From assembly GCA_903642225.1 (NCBI GenBank), contig CAHJWI010000039.1, forward strand, positions 1 to 38,857: 38,857 nucleotides of DNA, read 5' to 3'. The notes under the pieces were generated by a model. It did no database searches. It had not been told where the DNA came from and saw only the letters and a list, made by a program, of their open reading frames with translations. Source of the DNA: Acidobacteriaceae bacterium (GTDB lineage Bacteria; Acidobacteriota; Terriglobia; Terriglobales; Acidobacteriaceae). Shown here in pieces: positions 7,268 through 15,494 of the stretch. A program made the translations under genes and the position numbers. Within the stretch, counting starts at the first letter, position 1. Every line of letters begins with the position of its first letter.

Positions 7268-8286
7268 GCCGGGCGCGGGAAGCTGAGGCCGTGGGTAGGG
7301 GTTTCTGTGACGTGCCAGAACTTTTTGTAGGTTTCGTTGCCGCGGAGCATATCGATGGTGGTGATACCTTCGGCGGCGGCGGCTTCTGAAGCCATGGCGG
7401 TAAGCAGCGTGCCGGGTTTGAGGGCGGCGTGGGCTGGGGAGTGGCCGATGAGGTAGGTGTAGAGATTGCGGTGCGGCCGGTCTGAGGGACCCTGGCGCGG
7501 AGGGTCGGTGAGGGCATAGAGGGCAGCTATGGGTTCCTCGTCGAGAAGCAGGTTGTAGAGGCGGAGAGCGCCTGCGGCCTGAAGCTGCGGGACAGCTTCG
7601 CGGTGCCAGGCGAGGACTGCCGGATCGGCGAGGACGCCGGATTCGCCGCGGGTGTGCCAGCTCGTGGAATGCAGGTGAATGAGCCTTTCGAGGGCGGGGA
7701 GGCAGGTGGTTTCGTCTGCGAGCTGGAGGCGGAGCGCGCCGCGGGCGCTGGCGGCGTTGCGAAAGTATAGGACTTCTGCGCGGACTTTCTTCGGCAGCGC
7801 CGAGACAGGGAGTGCCGGGCAGCGCGAGGTGGGTTCGCCTGGCCAGAGGCGGAGGCCGGATGGAGATGCAGCGATGATGGCCTGGTAAAGGCGGGAGTGG
7901 GGGCGGAGCTGGGCGAGATGGGCGGTTTGCCAGGTGTGCTGCCGGGCGAGTTGATGGAGAGCGGACGCGATGGCAGTGGATGGGCAGGCTGGGTCGAAGA
8001 GGCCGTCAAGGTAGTCGGAGGTGCCGGCGCCAAGGAGCAGCAGCTGGTGTTCTGCCGACGCAGGATAGACGTACAGCGGGAGGAGACCGGTGAGTTGGTC
8101 GCGCTGACGGATGCATGCGACGTGAAGATGGGGCTGGGAGAAGGTGTCCCACCAAGGGAGGAGCCACGCGGGATGCTGGAAGGGGGTGGCGGCCGGGTCG
8201 CGAAGCCAAAGTTGGTGCCATTCGGGGAGGAGAGCTTCGAGTTCGCCGGTGGTGTTTAGGAGGGTGATGTCGGGGGATGACGGCAT
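7264..8286 (-). CDS. CelD-like GNAT-fold N-acyltransferase
   Basis: This is a 340-aa protein from ATG 8286. The opening (residues 5-60) contains LPEWHQLWLRDPAATPFQHP and then PWWDTF, the usual start of the CelD/BcsL group (Acetyltransf_6). It continues with the LTGLLPLYVYP strand pair, and a C-terminal half with IAALYALTD, LYTYLIGHSP and IDMLRGNETYKKFW, which is typical of this group. Members transfer acyl groups to amino sugars or peptidyl acceptors in envelope polysaccharide synthesis. It converges on the deacetylase/glycosyltransferase operon and overlaps it by 4 nt at the stop codons. The deacetylated amine made by the PIG-L enzyme would be a sensible acceptor, but that is inference. Confidence 0.85.
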   Translation of the reverse strand: MPSSPDITLLNTTGELEALLPEWHQLWLRDPAATPFQHPAWLLPWWDTFSQPHLHVACIRQRDQLTGLLPLYVYPASAEHQLLLLGAGTSDYLDGLFDPACPSTAIASALHQLARQHTWQTAHLAQLRPHSRLYQAIIAASPSGLRLWPGEPTSRCPALPVSALPKKVRAEVLYFRNAASARGALRLQLADETTCLPALERLIHLHSTSWHTRGESGVLADPAVLAWHREAVPQLQAAGALRLYNLLLDEEPIAALYALTDPPRQGPSDRPHRNLYTYLIGHSPAHAALKPGTLLTAMASEAAAAEGITTIDMLRGNETYKKFWHVTETPTHGLSFPRPA

Positions 8287-8396
8287 GTGGGATCGTGGCT
8301 AGTGTACGAGGCGTGGCAGGCTTTTTGGCGGGTCAAATCTCTGTGAGAGACGTGGGCGACGCCAACCCGGAAGCGGCAGTCGGCATCGACTTTAGT

Positions 8397-9764
8397 ATGT
8401 TTATCCAGCGTGCCGTAGTGGTTGTGTTGTCTGTTGTTGCCGTTTCTTCGGGTGCCTGTGCGCAGGCTTCGCTCTCCGGGCAAAGCGCCTTTGAGGATGC
8501 TTTGCAGCAGAAGCCGGGAAATAAGATTCACCTTACGACGGCCGATTTGCCGGCTCCCGCGCCGGAGCAGAGTGTGGATAACGGTCCGCACGTGGTGCGG
8601 CGACCTGCGGGAGCGATGCCGATTGCGCCGGCGGGGTACACGGTGCAACTGTATGCCGAGGGGGATTTCAAGGAGCCACGACTCATCCGGACGGCTCCGA
8701 ATGGGGATCTGTTTTTGGCGGATTCGCATGGGGACAAGATCTGGGTGTTGCGGGGAGTTGGACCGGATGGCAAGGCCTTGCAGAAGGAGGTGTACGCGGA
8801 CATCACCAGCTTTGCTTCAGAGAATGGGAAGGCGTTGCCCTTCGGAATTGCGTTTTATCCGGCGGTCAATCCCAAATGGGTCTATGTGGCAAATACGGTG
8901 AACGTGATCCGGTATCCGTATGTCGCGGGAGACCTAAAGGCACGCGGGCCGGCGGAAGTTGTTGTGAAGGAGCTTCCGGGGTTTGCGCAGCTGCGGGGCG
9001 GCGGGCACTGGACGCGGGATGTGGTGTTCAGCAAGGACGGGACCCGGTTGTTCGTGTCGGTTGGGTCGCGTTCAAACGTGGATGACACCGATAACAACCC
9101 GACGGAGTTCCACCGGGCAGACGTGTTGGAGTACACGCCCGAGGGAAAGTTTGTGAAGGTCTATGCCAGCGGCATTCGGAACTGCGTCGGAGAAGCAATC
9201 AATCCAGTGACCGGGCAGCTCTGGTGCAGCACGAACGAGCGTGACCAGCTAGGCAATCACCTGGTGCCGGACTACATCACTCATGTGCAAGAGGATGGGT
9301 TCTACGGCTGGCCGTGGTGGTACATGGGCGGGCCGGATGGGGGCAAGCAGGATCCACGGCATGAGGGTAAGCACCCGGAACTGCAGAGCAAGGTGATTAC
9401 CCCGGACGTGTTGATGCAGCCGCATATGGCATCGCTGGAGATGGTGTTCTACCCCATGAAACAGACCGGGGCTTCGGCCTTTCCGGCGGGTGTGAATGGA
9501 GACGTGTTTGCGGCTGAGCATGGATCGTGGAACCGCAAGAACCGGGCCGGGTACGAGGTGGTGCATGCCTTTCTGAAAGATGGCAAAGCGACCGGTGAGT
9601 ACGAGGACTTCCTGACGGGTTTTGTGACGCCGGCGGGTGAGGTGTGGGGTCGGCCTGTCGGGGTAACGGTGGCGAAGGATGGAGCACTGATCGTGGTGGA
9701 AGACGGAGCGAAAACAGTGTGGCGGGTGACATATACGGGTGGGCAGCAGACGGCCAAGAGGTAG
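8397..9764 (+). CDS. Secreted sorbosone/glucose dehydrogenase-like beta-propeller protein
   Basis: This is a 455-aa protein from ATG 8397. The open frame extends to 8277, but only this start yields a signal peptide (FIQRAVVVVLSVVAVSSGAC then AQA). The mature part is a six-bladed propeller of the soluble aldose/L-sorbosone dehydrogenase type. Markers are GYTVQLYAEGDFKEPRLI, APNGDLFLADSHGDKIWV, VFSKDGTRLFVSVGSRSNVDD, ASGIRNCVGEAINP, then EDGFYGWPWWY and AAEHGSWNRKNRAGYEV. The family oxidises aldoses in the periplasm with PQQ, passing electrons to the respiratory chain. No pqq genes lie nearby and the substrate is unknown. It is monocistronic, with a strong terminator 20 nt downstream. Confidence 0.88.
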   Translation: MFIQRAVVVVLSVVAVSSGACAQASLSGQSAFEDALQQKPGNKIHLTTADLPAPAPEQSVDNGPHVVRRPAGAMPIAPAGYTVQLYAEGDFKEPRLIRTAPNGDLFLADSHGDKIWVLRGVGPDGKALQKEVYADITSFASENGKALPFGIAFYPAVNPKWVYVANTVNVIRYPYVAGDLKARGPAEVVVKELPGFAQLRGGGHWTRDVVFSKDGTRLFVSVGSRSNVDDTDNNPTEFHRADVLEYTPEGKFVKVYASGIRNCVGEAINPVTGQLWCSTNERDQLGNHLVPDYITHVQEDGFYGWPWWYMGGPDGGKQDPRHEGKHPELQSKVITPDVLMQPHMASLEMVFYPMKQTGASAFPAGVNGDVFAAEHGSWNRKNRAGYEVVHAFLKDGKATGEYEDFLTGFVTPAGEVWGRPVGVTVAKDGALIVVEDGAKTVWRVTYTGGQQTAKR

Positions 9765-9784
9765 TGCTCGCTTTTGTGTAGGAG

Positions 9785-9808
9785 AGGGAAGGGCTGATGC
9801 CCTTCCCT
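9785..9808 (+). terminator. Rho-independent terminator after the sorbosone dehydrogenase-like gene
   Basis: A perfect 10-bp stem AGGGAAGGGC / GCCCTTCCCT with a TGAT loop is followed on the + strand by TTTGTTGTTG. The opposite strand has no T-run after the stem, so it should act mainly on the + strand gene. Confidence 0.9.
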
Positions 9809-9861
9809 TTTGTTGTTGAGAGCGCGTTCGACGCTTAACCGTAAGAACTACATTTGCTGGG

Positions 9862-11436
9862 TTAGTGGGTGGCAGAGGGTTGCAGGAGGGTGCCACTGTA
9901 GGAGGGCTCGCTGGTGAAGGTGGAGGCGGGAAGACCGTCGGCGTCGTGAAGGTTAGCGTCGGTGAAGGAGGACCAGGCGTAACGAACGTAGGTAGGGTTG
10001 TAGACTGCAGGGTTTGTGACAAGGACTGCGTGATCTCCACCGTTGGTGGAGAGAGTAGCGGTAGCGGGGACGAAGTGATGATCGTCGGCTGAGATTTCGA
10101 AGCCAAGGCAGGTGTTTGCGGGGCAGGCGAGCGCCTCGGCGGGGTCTTCAAACCGGATAAGGATCCCATTCGGTTGTTTGTCGGCGCGGGCGAAAAGTGG
10201 ACCGGCGAAATGGACCGGGTCATGGTATGAGAGGGAGCGGGCGGCGAGGGCGAAGCGGTGGCCGACGGTTTGCTTGTCGGGCGGGTGGACGTTGTTGCGG
10301 GCACCGACGTCGAGCGTACCAATCAGGGCTGTGCCGGTGACCGCCAGGGCGCGGCGCTGGGCGTCACGGAGGGCACCCCAGTTTTCGCCGGGCGAGTAAA
10401 AGTTTGAGATCTGGGCGATGAGGAAGGGAAGGTTGCCCTGGGCAAAGTGGGTGCGCCAGTCTGCAATGAGGGCCGGGAGGAGGCGGTGGTAGATGCCGAC
10501 GCGGGCGGGGCCGCTGTTGGTTTCCCCCTGGTACCAGAGAATGCCGCGGATAGTCATGGGCGTGAGCGGTGCGATCATGCCGTTGTAGAGGGTGGAGGGG
10601 CGATAGGCCTCAATGGGCGGATGCCAGGGGTGCGCCGGGGCAGGCTTGCCGGCGGCTTTGGCGGCTGCATCCTCGCGGGCTTCGCGCTCAAGCAGTTGCG
10701 GGACGAGGGCGGTCGTGTTGAGAAAGTCGGCGTAGGCGGACCAGACGGGGGCGAGAGCGGGGTCGGCGAGGCCGGCGGTGGAGACCCAGCTTTCGGCAGG
10801 TGTGCCACCCCAGGTGCTATCGATAAGGCCGATGGCGACGTGTTCGTGCTGTTGCAGCTCGCGGCCAAAGAAATAGGCGACGGCGGAGAAGGTGGCGGCG
10901 GATTGTGGGGTGCAACGCTGCCAGGCGGCGTTGCTGTCAGGTTTGGGGTACTCGGCACCGGTGTGGGGAACAAGGAAAAGGCGGAGGTCGGGGTGGCTGG
11001 CGGCAGCGATCTCTGCGGGGCCGTTCTGGATGGGTGTGCCTGGGCCAAAGCCGTTGAGGGGCATTTCCATGTTGGATTGGCCAGAGGCGAGCCAGAGGTC
11101 ACCGAGCATGACGTCCGTGCGGGTTTCTGTCTGGTGGGAGGCGGTGACCTGCAGGGTATAGGGGCCGCCGGCGGGCTGGGGCGGTAGATAGAGGCTCCAT
11201 TGGCCGAGGTCGTCCGCGGCGGTTTGCGCGGTGCCCTTGTTGAGGGTGGCGCTTATTGGGTCGCCGGGAGTAGCGGAGCCCCAGAGGTGGATAGGTGCGT
11301 TGCGCTGGAGGACCATGCCGCTGGAGAGGATGTGGGGAAGGGTGAGGGTCTGTTGCACTTGCTGCTGGGCGTGGAGGGGTGCTGTCGTGAGAAGCACGAA
11401 AATAGGTGCTGCGAATAGGAAGACAGGTTTCTCCAC
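9862..11436 (-). CDS. Sialate O-acetylesterase-like (SASA family) secreted esterase
   Basis: This is a 524-aa protein with an SGNH/SASA hydrolase domain that removes O-acetyl groups from carbohydrates such as sialic acid or xylan. A signal peptide (FLFAAPIFVLLTTAPLHAQ) precedes LPHILSSGMVLQRNAPIHLWG, the usual N-terminal beta domain. The nucleophile lies in ASGQSNMEM (S121). The block TLDVGARNNVHPPDKQ supplies the DxxH catalytic pair. The start is GTG 11436, and its first codons (MEKPVF) fall inside a copy of repeat family A. No better start exists between it and the signal peptide core. It lies 207 nt downstream of the GH2 gene on the same strand and probably serves the same glycan-degradation task. 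Confidence 0.9.
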   Translation of the reverse strand: MEKPVFLFAAPIFVLLTTAPLHAQQQVQQTLTLPHILSSGMVLQRNAPIHLWGSATPGDPISATLNKGTAQTAADDLGQWSLYLPPQPAGGPYTLQVTASHQTETRTDVMLGDLWLASGQSNMEMPLNGFGPGTPIQNGPAEIAAASHPDLRLFLVPHTGAEYPKPDSNAAWQRCTPQSAATFSAVAYFFGRELQQHEHVAIGLIDSTWGGTPAESWVSTAGLADPALAPVWSAYADFLNTTALVPQLLEREAREDAAAKAAGKPAPAHPWHPPIEAYRPSTLYNGMIAPLTPMTIRGILWYQGETNSGPARVGIYHRLLPALIADWRTHFAQGNLPFLIAQISNFYSPGENWGALRDAQRRALAVTGTALIGTLDVGARNNVHPPDKQTVGHRFALAARSLSYHDPVHFAGPLFARADKQPNGILIRFEDPAEALACPANTCLGFEISADDHHFVPATATLSTNGGDHAVLVTNPAVYNPTYVRYAWSSFTDANLHDADGLPASTFTSEPSYSGTLLQPSATH

Positions 11437-11463
11437 TTCGCTTCACTCCGGTCGAAACGACAA
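11424..11463 (+). repeat. Dispersed repeat, family A, copy 1
   Basis: CAGGTTTCTCCACTTCGCTTC then ACTCCGGTCGAAACGACA matches the family A core seen best at 19784 and 22030. It overlaps the start codon and first codons of the acetylesterase gene on the opposite strand. Confidence 0.82.
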
Positions 11464-11550
11464 GTAAGTGGTTGAGGTAGGGCGAATGCCGCAGGGGTTC
11501 CGAAATGGACAGAGTTGGGCTAGGGTGAGTGGTCGATCTTCGATTGAAAG

Positions 11551-11611
11551 AGCGCTTTGCGCTTACCCCACCCTTTTCACATAATGAAGCCGTGAAAAGA
11601 ATGGGGCACCC
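11551..11611 (+). repeat. Dispersed palindromic repeat, family B, copy 2
   Basis: AGCGCTTTGCGCTTACCCC opens the element and GAATGGGGCACCC closes it. CCCCACCCTTTTCAC pairs with GTGAAAAGAATGGGG around a short loop, giving a long imperfect hairpin. It is the clearest hairpin of the family and fills most of the gap between the GH2 and acetylesterase genes. Confidence 0.82.
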
Positions 11612-11643
11612 GTTCTGTGCGGCCTGGCCGAGGACCTATAAGT

Positions 11644-14040
11644 CTAGGCGAGTTCGGGGGTTGTGGGGGCGAGATTGAACTGGAGCTGTTGAGAGCCGAG
11701 GACCGGATGTTCAGCGTGGAGGGTGACGGTGGCGGCTGAGGCGGATTCGCGGGCGCGGACCCAGACTGCGCCGGTGCCGCCGATGAGGCCGAAGGGGTTG
11801 TCGCCGATGAGGTCTGCCGGGCCGTCAAGCTTGAAGGTGATGGCGTCGGCGGCGAATGGGCGGATGTTGCCGAATTCGTCGTTCACGCGGAGGACGACGC
11901 GGGTGCAGTCGCCACCGTCGGCGATGAGGTCTGTGCTGTCGGGGACGAGGACGAATTTCACGTCGAGGCCGCTGCCGGACCAGGTGCGCTCGATGACTTT
12001 TTTGCCGGCGATCATGCCTTCGACGTGGAGGTCGCCCCAGACGTCGATGCCAGTCTGGACCGGGAAGTCGAAGGGGGCGTGGGGGAGGTGGGGGTAGGTT
12101 TTGCGGTCGGGGCCACCCTCGCCGATGACCTTGACGGCACCGGTTTTGTCTTTCATGGAGAGGCGGAGCGTGTCGCAGTTGCTGAGCAGGTAGATGGAGG
12201 TGATGCCAATGCTCTCGTCGTTGCGGGCCCAGTGATGGCCCATTTCAAGCACTATCTGCTCGCTGGGGTCGCACATGGATTTGTAGAGGTTGGCGGCGGG
12301 CTTGGGCGTGCGCCACATGTCGGCTATGCCGTGGTAGCAGATGTGGTCGCCGGAGCCGAAGTCGTAGTGGGTGTTGTAGTCGAAGGCGCACCAGCCGATG
12401 CCGCCGGCATATTGCGGGTTTGACGCGAGCTGGTCGTGGATGCGGGCGTGGCGGTGGGTGTGTTCCTTGAGGCGCTCGAGGGCGTCGATGGTTTTGGCGG
12501 GGTAGGTGTGGCCGACGAACTCGGTGTTGAGGTACTTCTTGTGGTTGGGCGGCAGCATGGGCCAGCCGAAGTCGTTCATGGTCATGACGTCTTCGAGCAG
12601 CTCGGTGTTGTAGAGATAGCGGATGCCGCCGGTCTGGCGTGACTGGTCGAGCCCGTGCGCGAGGGCGTTGGTGCGGGTGTAGAAGTCGTGGTTGTCCTGC
12701 GACTCGTTGATGCGGACGCCCCAGAGAATGACGGAGGGGTGATTCCAGTCGCGGCGGATCATGCGGCGAACGTTGTCGACGGAGATGTCTTGCCAGGGCT
12801 TGGGGCCGATGTGCTGCCAGCCGGGGATCTCTTCGAGGACGAGCAAGCCGATCTCGTCGCACGCGTCGAGAAAGTGGCGGGACTGGGGGTAGTGCGAGGT
12901 GCGGACGATGTTGCAGTGATAGTCGTTGCGGAGGATGAGGGCGTCCTGGCGCTGGACGCGGGCGGGCATGGCCTGGCCGACCCAGGGGAAGGTCTGGTGG
13001 CGGTCGAGGCCTCGGAGCTTGACGACTTTGCCGTTGAGCGAGAAGCCCTGATCAGTAAAGGCGGCTTCGCGGAAGCCGATGCGGCGGGTGTCTTCGTCGA
13101 TGACGTTTGCGCCGTCGAGGAGCTGGAGGTGCACGGTGTAGAGCCTGGGCGTGCGAAGGTCCCAGAGGTCGATCTTGCCCAGCTTGGTGAGTTCGAGGGT
13201 GGCGGCGGGCTTGTCGGTGTCGGCGATAGGAAGTGCGCCGAGGGCCTGGCCGGCGTCGTCGTTAGGGAGGGGCCTGGGGAAGGGACCGGTGACGGGCGCG
13301 GTCGCCGAGGCGACGACGCGGGTGCCATCGCGGAGTTCGGCCTTGACCGTCAGTTTGCCGTGGGTGTTGGCGGTGCTTTGAAGCCAGGCGCGTACCTGGA
13401 CGGTGGGTGTCGCAAGGACGTTCACCGGTGTGGCGACGAAATTTTCGATGGAGGTCTGCGGGACGATGCGGAGGTTGACCTCGCGGTAGATGCCGCCGAA
13501 GGTGAGGTAGTCGACCTGGTTGCCGAAGGGCGGGATGTCGGCGCGCTCGGAACTGTCGACTTCGACGGCGAGGAGGTTGGGGCCGGTGGCGGAGAGGTGG
13601 TCTGTGAGGTCGAAGGAGAAGGGGGTGTAGCCGCCCTTGTAGCTGCCGATGCGGGTGCCGTTCAGGTAGACGGTGGTGGCCAGCATGACGCCTTCAAAGT
13701 CAAGGAAGACGCGCTTGCCCTGGATGCCGGTGGGCAGCTTAAGGGGGCGGCGGTAGACGGAGACGAACTGGAAGGCCTTTTCGCTAAAGCCATGCCATGG
13801 GAGGCGGACGTTGGTGTGGGGAAGGCAGACCTTGGCGAAGCTCGAGTCGTCGAAGGCAGAGGTGCGAGCGTCTGCTGTGGCGGTGTCACGGTAGCGCCAG
13901 CCTCGGTTAAGCGGCAGGATCTGGCGGCCGGCGTTGGATGCGGGCTGGGCGAGCAGGTCAAGGTTGGGCGCGAGAGTTGCGGCGGCGGCTACGGCGGAGG
14001 TTTTCTGGAGGAAACTGCGACGGTCTAGGCGCGATGGCAT
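11644..14040 (-). CDS. Tat-exported glycoside hydrolase family 2 protein
   Basis: This is a 798-aa protein from ATG 14040. The open frame runs on to 14250, but this start gives a twin-arginine signal (MPSRLDRRSFLQK, then an Ala-rich core, ending LDLLAQ). GH2 layout: sugar-binding jelly roll about 40-205 (FLDFEGVMLATTVYLNGTRIG, PFSFDLTDHL), Ig-like domain about 215-340, TIM barrel from about 345 (FSLNGKVVKLRGLDRHQ). The acid/base Glu is E446 in WGVRINES; the likely nucleophile is E507 in NTEFVGH. A C-terminal beta domain follows (GGDCTRVVLRVNDEFGN). The enzyme probably hydrolyses beta-galactosides or related glycosides in the periplasm; specificity cannot be read. Tat export is less usual than Sec for GH2. 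A TATACT box lies 11 nt before the start. Confidence 0.92.
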   Translation of the reverse strand: MPSRLDRRSFLQKTSAVAAAATLAPNLDLLAQPASNAGRQILPLNRGWRYRDTATADARTSAFDDSSFAKVCLPHTNVRLPWHGFSEKAFQFVSVYRRPLKLPTGIQGKRVFLDFEGVMLATTVYLNGTRIGSYKGGYTPFSFDLTDHLSATGPNLLAVEVDSSERADIPPFGNQVDYLTFGGIYREVNLRIVPQTSIENFVATPVNVLATPTVQVRAWLQSTANTHGKLTVKAELRDGTRVVASATAPVTGPFPRPLPNDDAGQALGALPIADTDKPAATLELTKLGKIDLWDLRTPRLYTVHLQLLDGANVIDEDTRRIGFREAAFTDQGFSLNGKVVKLRGLDRHQTFPWVGQAMPARVQRQDALILRNDYHCNIVRTSHYPQSRHFLDACDEIGLLVLEEIPGWQHIGPKPWQDISVDNVRRMIRRDWNHPSVILWGVRINESQDNHDFYTRTNALAHGLDQSRQTGGIRYLYNTELLEDVMTMNDFGWPMLPPNHKKYLNTEFVGHTYPAKTIDALERLKEHTHRHARIHDQLASNPQYAGGIGWCAFDYNTHYDFGSGDHICYHGIADMWRTPKPAANLYKSMCDPSEQIVLEMGHHWARNDESIGITSIYLLSNCDTLRLSMKDKTGAVKVIGEGGPDRKTYPHLPHAPFDFPVQTGIDVWGDLHVEGMIAGKKVIERTWSGSGLDVKFVLVPDSTDLIADGGDCTRVVLRVNDEFGNIRPFAADAITFKLDGPADLIGDNPFGLIGGTGAVWVRARESASAATVTLHAEHPVLGSQQLQFNLAPTTPELA

Positions 14041-14051
14041 ATGTGCTGCGA

Positions 14052-14057
14052 AGTATA
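14052..14057 (-). promoter_or_regulatory. Putative -10 box (TATACT) of the GH2 gene
   Basis: TATACT on the minus strand ends 11 nt before ATG 14040. No good -35 is seen at the usual spacing. Transcription would start only a few bases before the ATG. Confidence 0.45.
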
Positions 14058-14164
14058 CCCGTGCTGCATGAAGGCGTGCTGACATGGACCTGGTACAAAG
14101 AGGCTTCTGCCGAGGGGAACGCGGTTTTACACGCCGGTGGAAACCGTCCGCCGCCACGAAAGCA

Positions 14165-14221
14165 AGCAGGTTTCCCGGCTGCGCAAAAGGGTGAGCTGTT
14201 CTGCTCCGGTCGGGATGACAG
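14165..14221 (+). repeat. Dispersed repeat, family A, diverged copy 2
   Basis: GCAGGTTTCCCGGCTGCGC opens the element and CTCCGGTCGGGATGACAG closes it, with about 15 nt of extra sequence between the two halves compared with the core at 19784. The surrounding gap 14041-14311 holds nothing else I can support. Confidence 0.65.
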
Positions 14222-14311
14222 GTCTGTCTGGATGGGAAAGCGAACGCCAAGCTATGCTACGGAACGACACAGGACAGGGTCGGGCGAGCCGAGTTCACTT
14301 GGTAGGTGTGG

Positions 14312-15337
14312 CTAGCGGGAGGCATAGAGCGAGGGTGCCTGGTTTGCCGTGGACTGCAGGTACTTGTGCGGGTTGACGGCGACGTCGTGGATGCGGACCT
14401 CGTAATGGACGTGCATACCTGTGGTGCGGCCACTGTGGCCGACGTAGCCGATGACCTCTCCGCGGACGACCTGTTGGCCCACGGAGCAGTGCAGGCCGGA
14501 CATGTGGCCGTACAGGGTGCGAATGCCGTTGCCGTGGTCGAGTTCCACTTCAGTGCCATAGCCATTGCCGATGCCAGCCTTGATGACGACGCCGCCGGCG
14601 GTGGCGTGGATGGGCGTGCCGAGGGGGGCGGAGATGTCTAGACCCTTGTGGAACTCGCCTTCGCCTGCGCCCAGAATGGGGTCTTCACGCTGGCCAAAGG
14701 GTGAGGTGATGGGGCCGATGACGGGCCAGAGCGTGGGGACGTTTGCGCCGGTAAGGAGGGCGGGGCCGAAGGTCGGGTTCGGAGTCGCGCTGAAGCTGTC
14801 GATGGTGCCGAGGGAGTTGGTGATGGCGCGTGAGGCGTCGCCGCTCATGGCCGCGGCGCGCAGAGAGTAGAACGCGTCGAGGCTCTTGTAGTAGGCGGGT
14901 TCGCTAAGGGCAGAGCCGTCTGTTGAGCCAGGAGCAATGGCGTTGGTTGACGGGGTCGTGCCGCTGCTGTGAGAGGACTTACGCGCGGAGAACAGGTGCT
15001 GCGCGGGCGAGACGAGCTTGCTGGCGGTAAGACCGTACAGGGTAGAGACTTCGCTGGCGAGGGCACCAAGGGATGCGGCCTGGACTTCCTTCTCGTGCTC
15101 GCGGGTCTCGAGCTTGGCGTAATCCTTGCGGAGGTGGTCGCGCTCGCTGCGAACCTGGTTGAAGCGCTCTGTTTTGAGCAACATGCGCGAGTACGAGCCG
15201 GCCAGACCAGCGATGGTGAAGAGACCAATGACAGCGACGCCCACAAAGGCGTACACGAGATGGATGGATATGGGGATCTTTCGGAGCGAGCCGTCTGAGT
15301 CGCGTGCAACGAAGACCACGTAGAGCGATTTCTTCAA
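14312..15337 (-). CDS. M23 family (LytM-type) peptidoglycan endopeptidase, membrane-anchored
   Basis: This is a 341-aa protein from TTG 15337, preceded by GGGGACAG. One membrane helix lies at about residues 26-48 (HLVYAFVGVAVIGLFTIAGL), then a charged coiled-coil-like segment at 50-95 (RFNQVRSERDHLRKDYAKLE). The C-terminal LytM domain covers about 205-320, with zinc ligands H230 and D234 (FHKGLD), then GHMSGLH, and H311 in the HVHYEV pair (H309/H311). All catalytic residues are present, so an active D,D- or D,L-endopeptidase or an amidase activator facing the periplasm is expected. The coiled coil and anchor resemble the EnvC/MepM-type arrangement. It is divergent from thiL, with a 157-nt gap between. 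Confidence 0.93.
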   Translation of the reverse strand: MKKSLYVVFVARDSDGSLRKIPISIHLVYAFVGVAVIGLFTIAGLAGSYSRMLLKTERFNQVRSERDHLRKDYAKLETREHEKEVQAASLGALASEVSTLYGLTASKLVSPAQHLFSARKSSHSSGTTPSTNAIAPGSTDGSALSEPAYYKSLDAFYSLRAAAMSGDASRAITNSLGTIDSFSATPNPTFGPALLTGANVPTLWPVIGPITSPFGQREDPILGAGEGEFHKGLDISAPLGTPIHATAGGVVIKAGIGNGYGTEVELDHGNGIRTLYGHMSGLHCSVGQQVVRGEVIGYVGHSGRTTGMHVHYEVRIHDVAVNPHKYLQSTANQAPSLYASR

Positions 15338-15482
15338 AACTGTCCCCGGCGGCGGATGCCGCGTCGTGTTCGCGCAACCCAGTCAGTGTACCGTCCTGAC
15401 TCGCAATCGGCAATCGACGAAGCTATCGGCCATTCGCATCAGGTGAGATGAAAGGCGGGCGTGGAGCGCACCGGGGCGACCG

Positions 15483-15488
15483 TATGCT
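15483..15488 (+). promoter_or_regulatory. Putative -10 box (TATGCT) of thiL
   Basis: TATGCT ends 6 nt before the ATG of thiL, with no Shine-Dalgarno sequence between. It fits the close-in -10 pattern of several genes here. Confidence 0.35.
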
Positions 15489-15494
15489 GTGAGA

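Noticed and set aside
9785..9808. Bidirectional terminator serving the acetylesterase gene as well
   Set aside because: On the minus strand the stem is followed by CTCCTACAC, with no T-run, so only weak action is likely in that direction.
12655..14028. 457-codon open frame on the + strand opposite the GH2 gene
   Set aside because: It is a shadow of a high-GC gene: rich in Val, Gly, Glu and Asp from GNN codons, with no recognisable domain, while the opposite strand encodes a complete GH2 enzyme.
15338..15494. TPP riboswitch upstream of thiL
   Set aside because: No conserved THI-box sequence (CUGAGA and the ACCUGAUCUGG-type part) is present in the gap.
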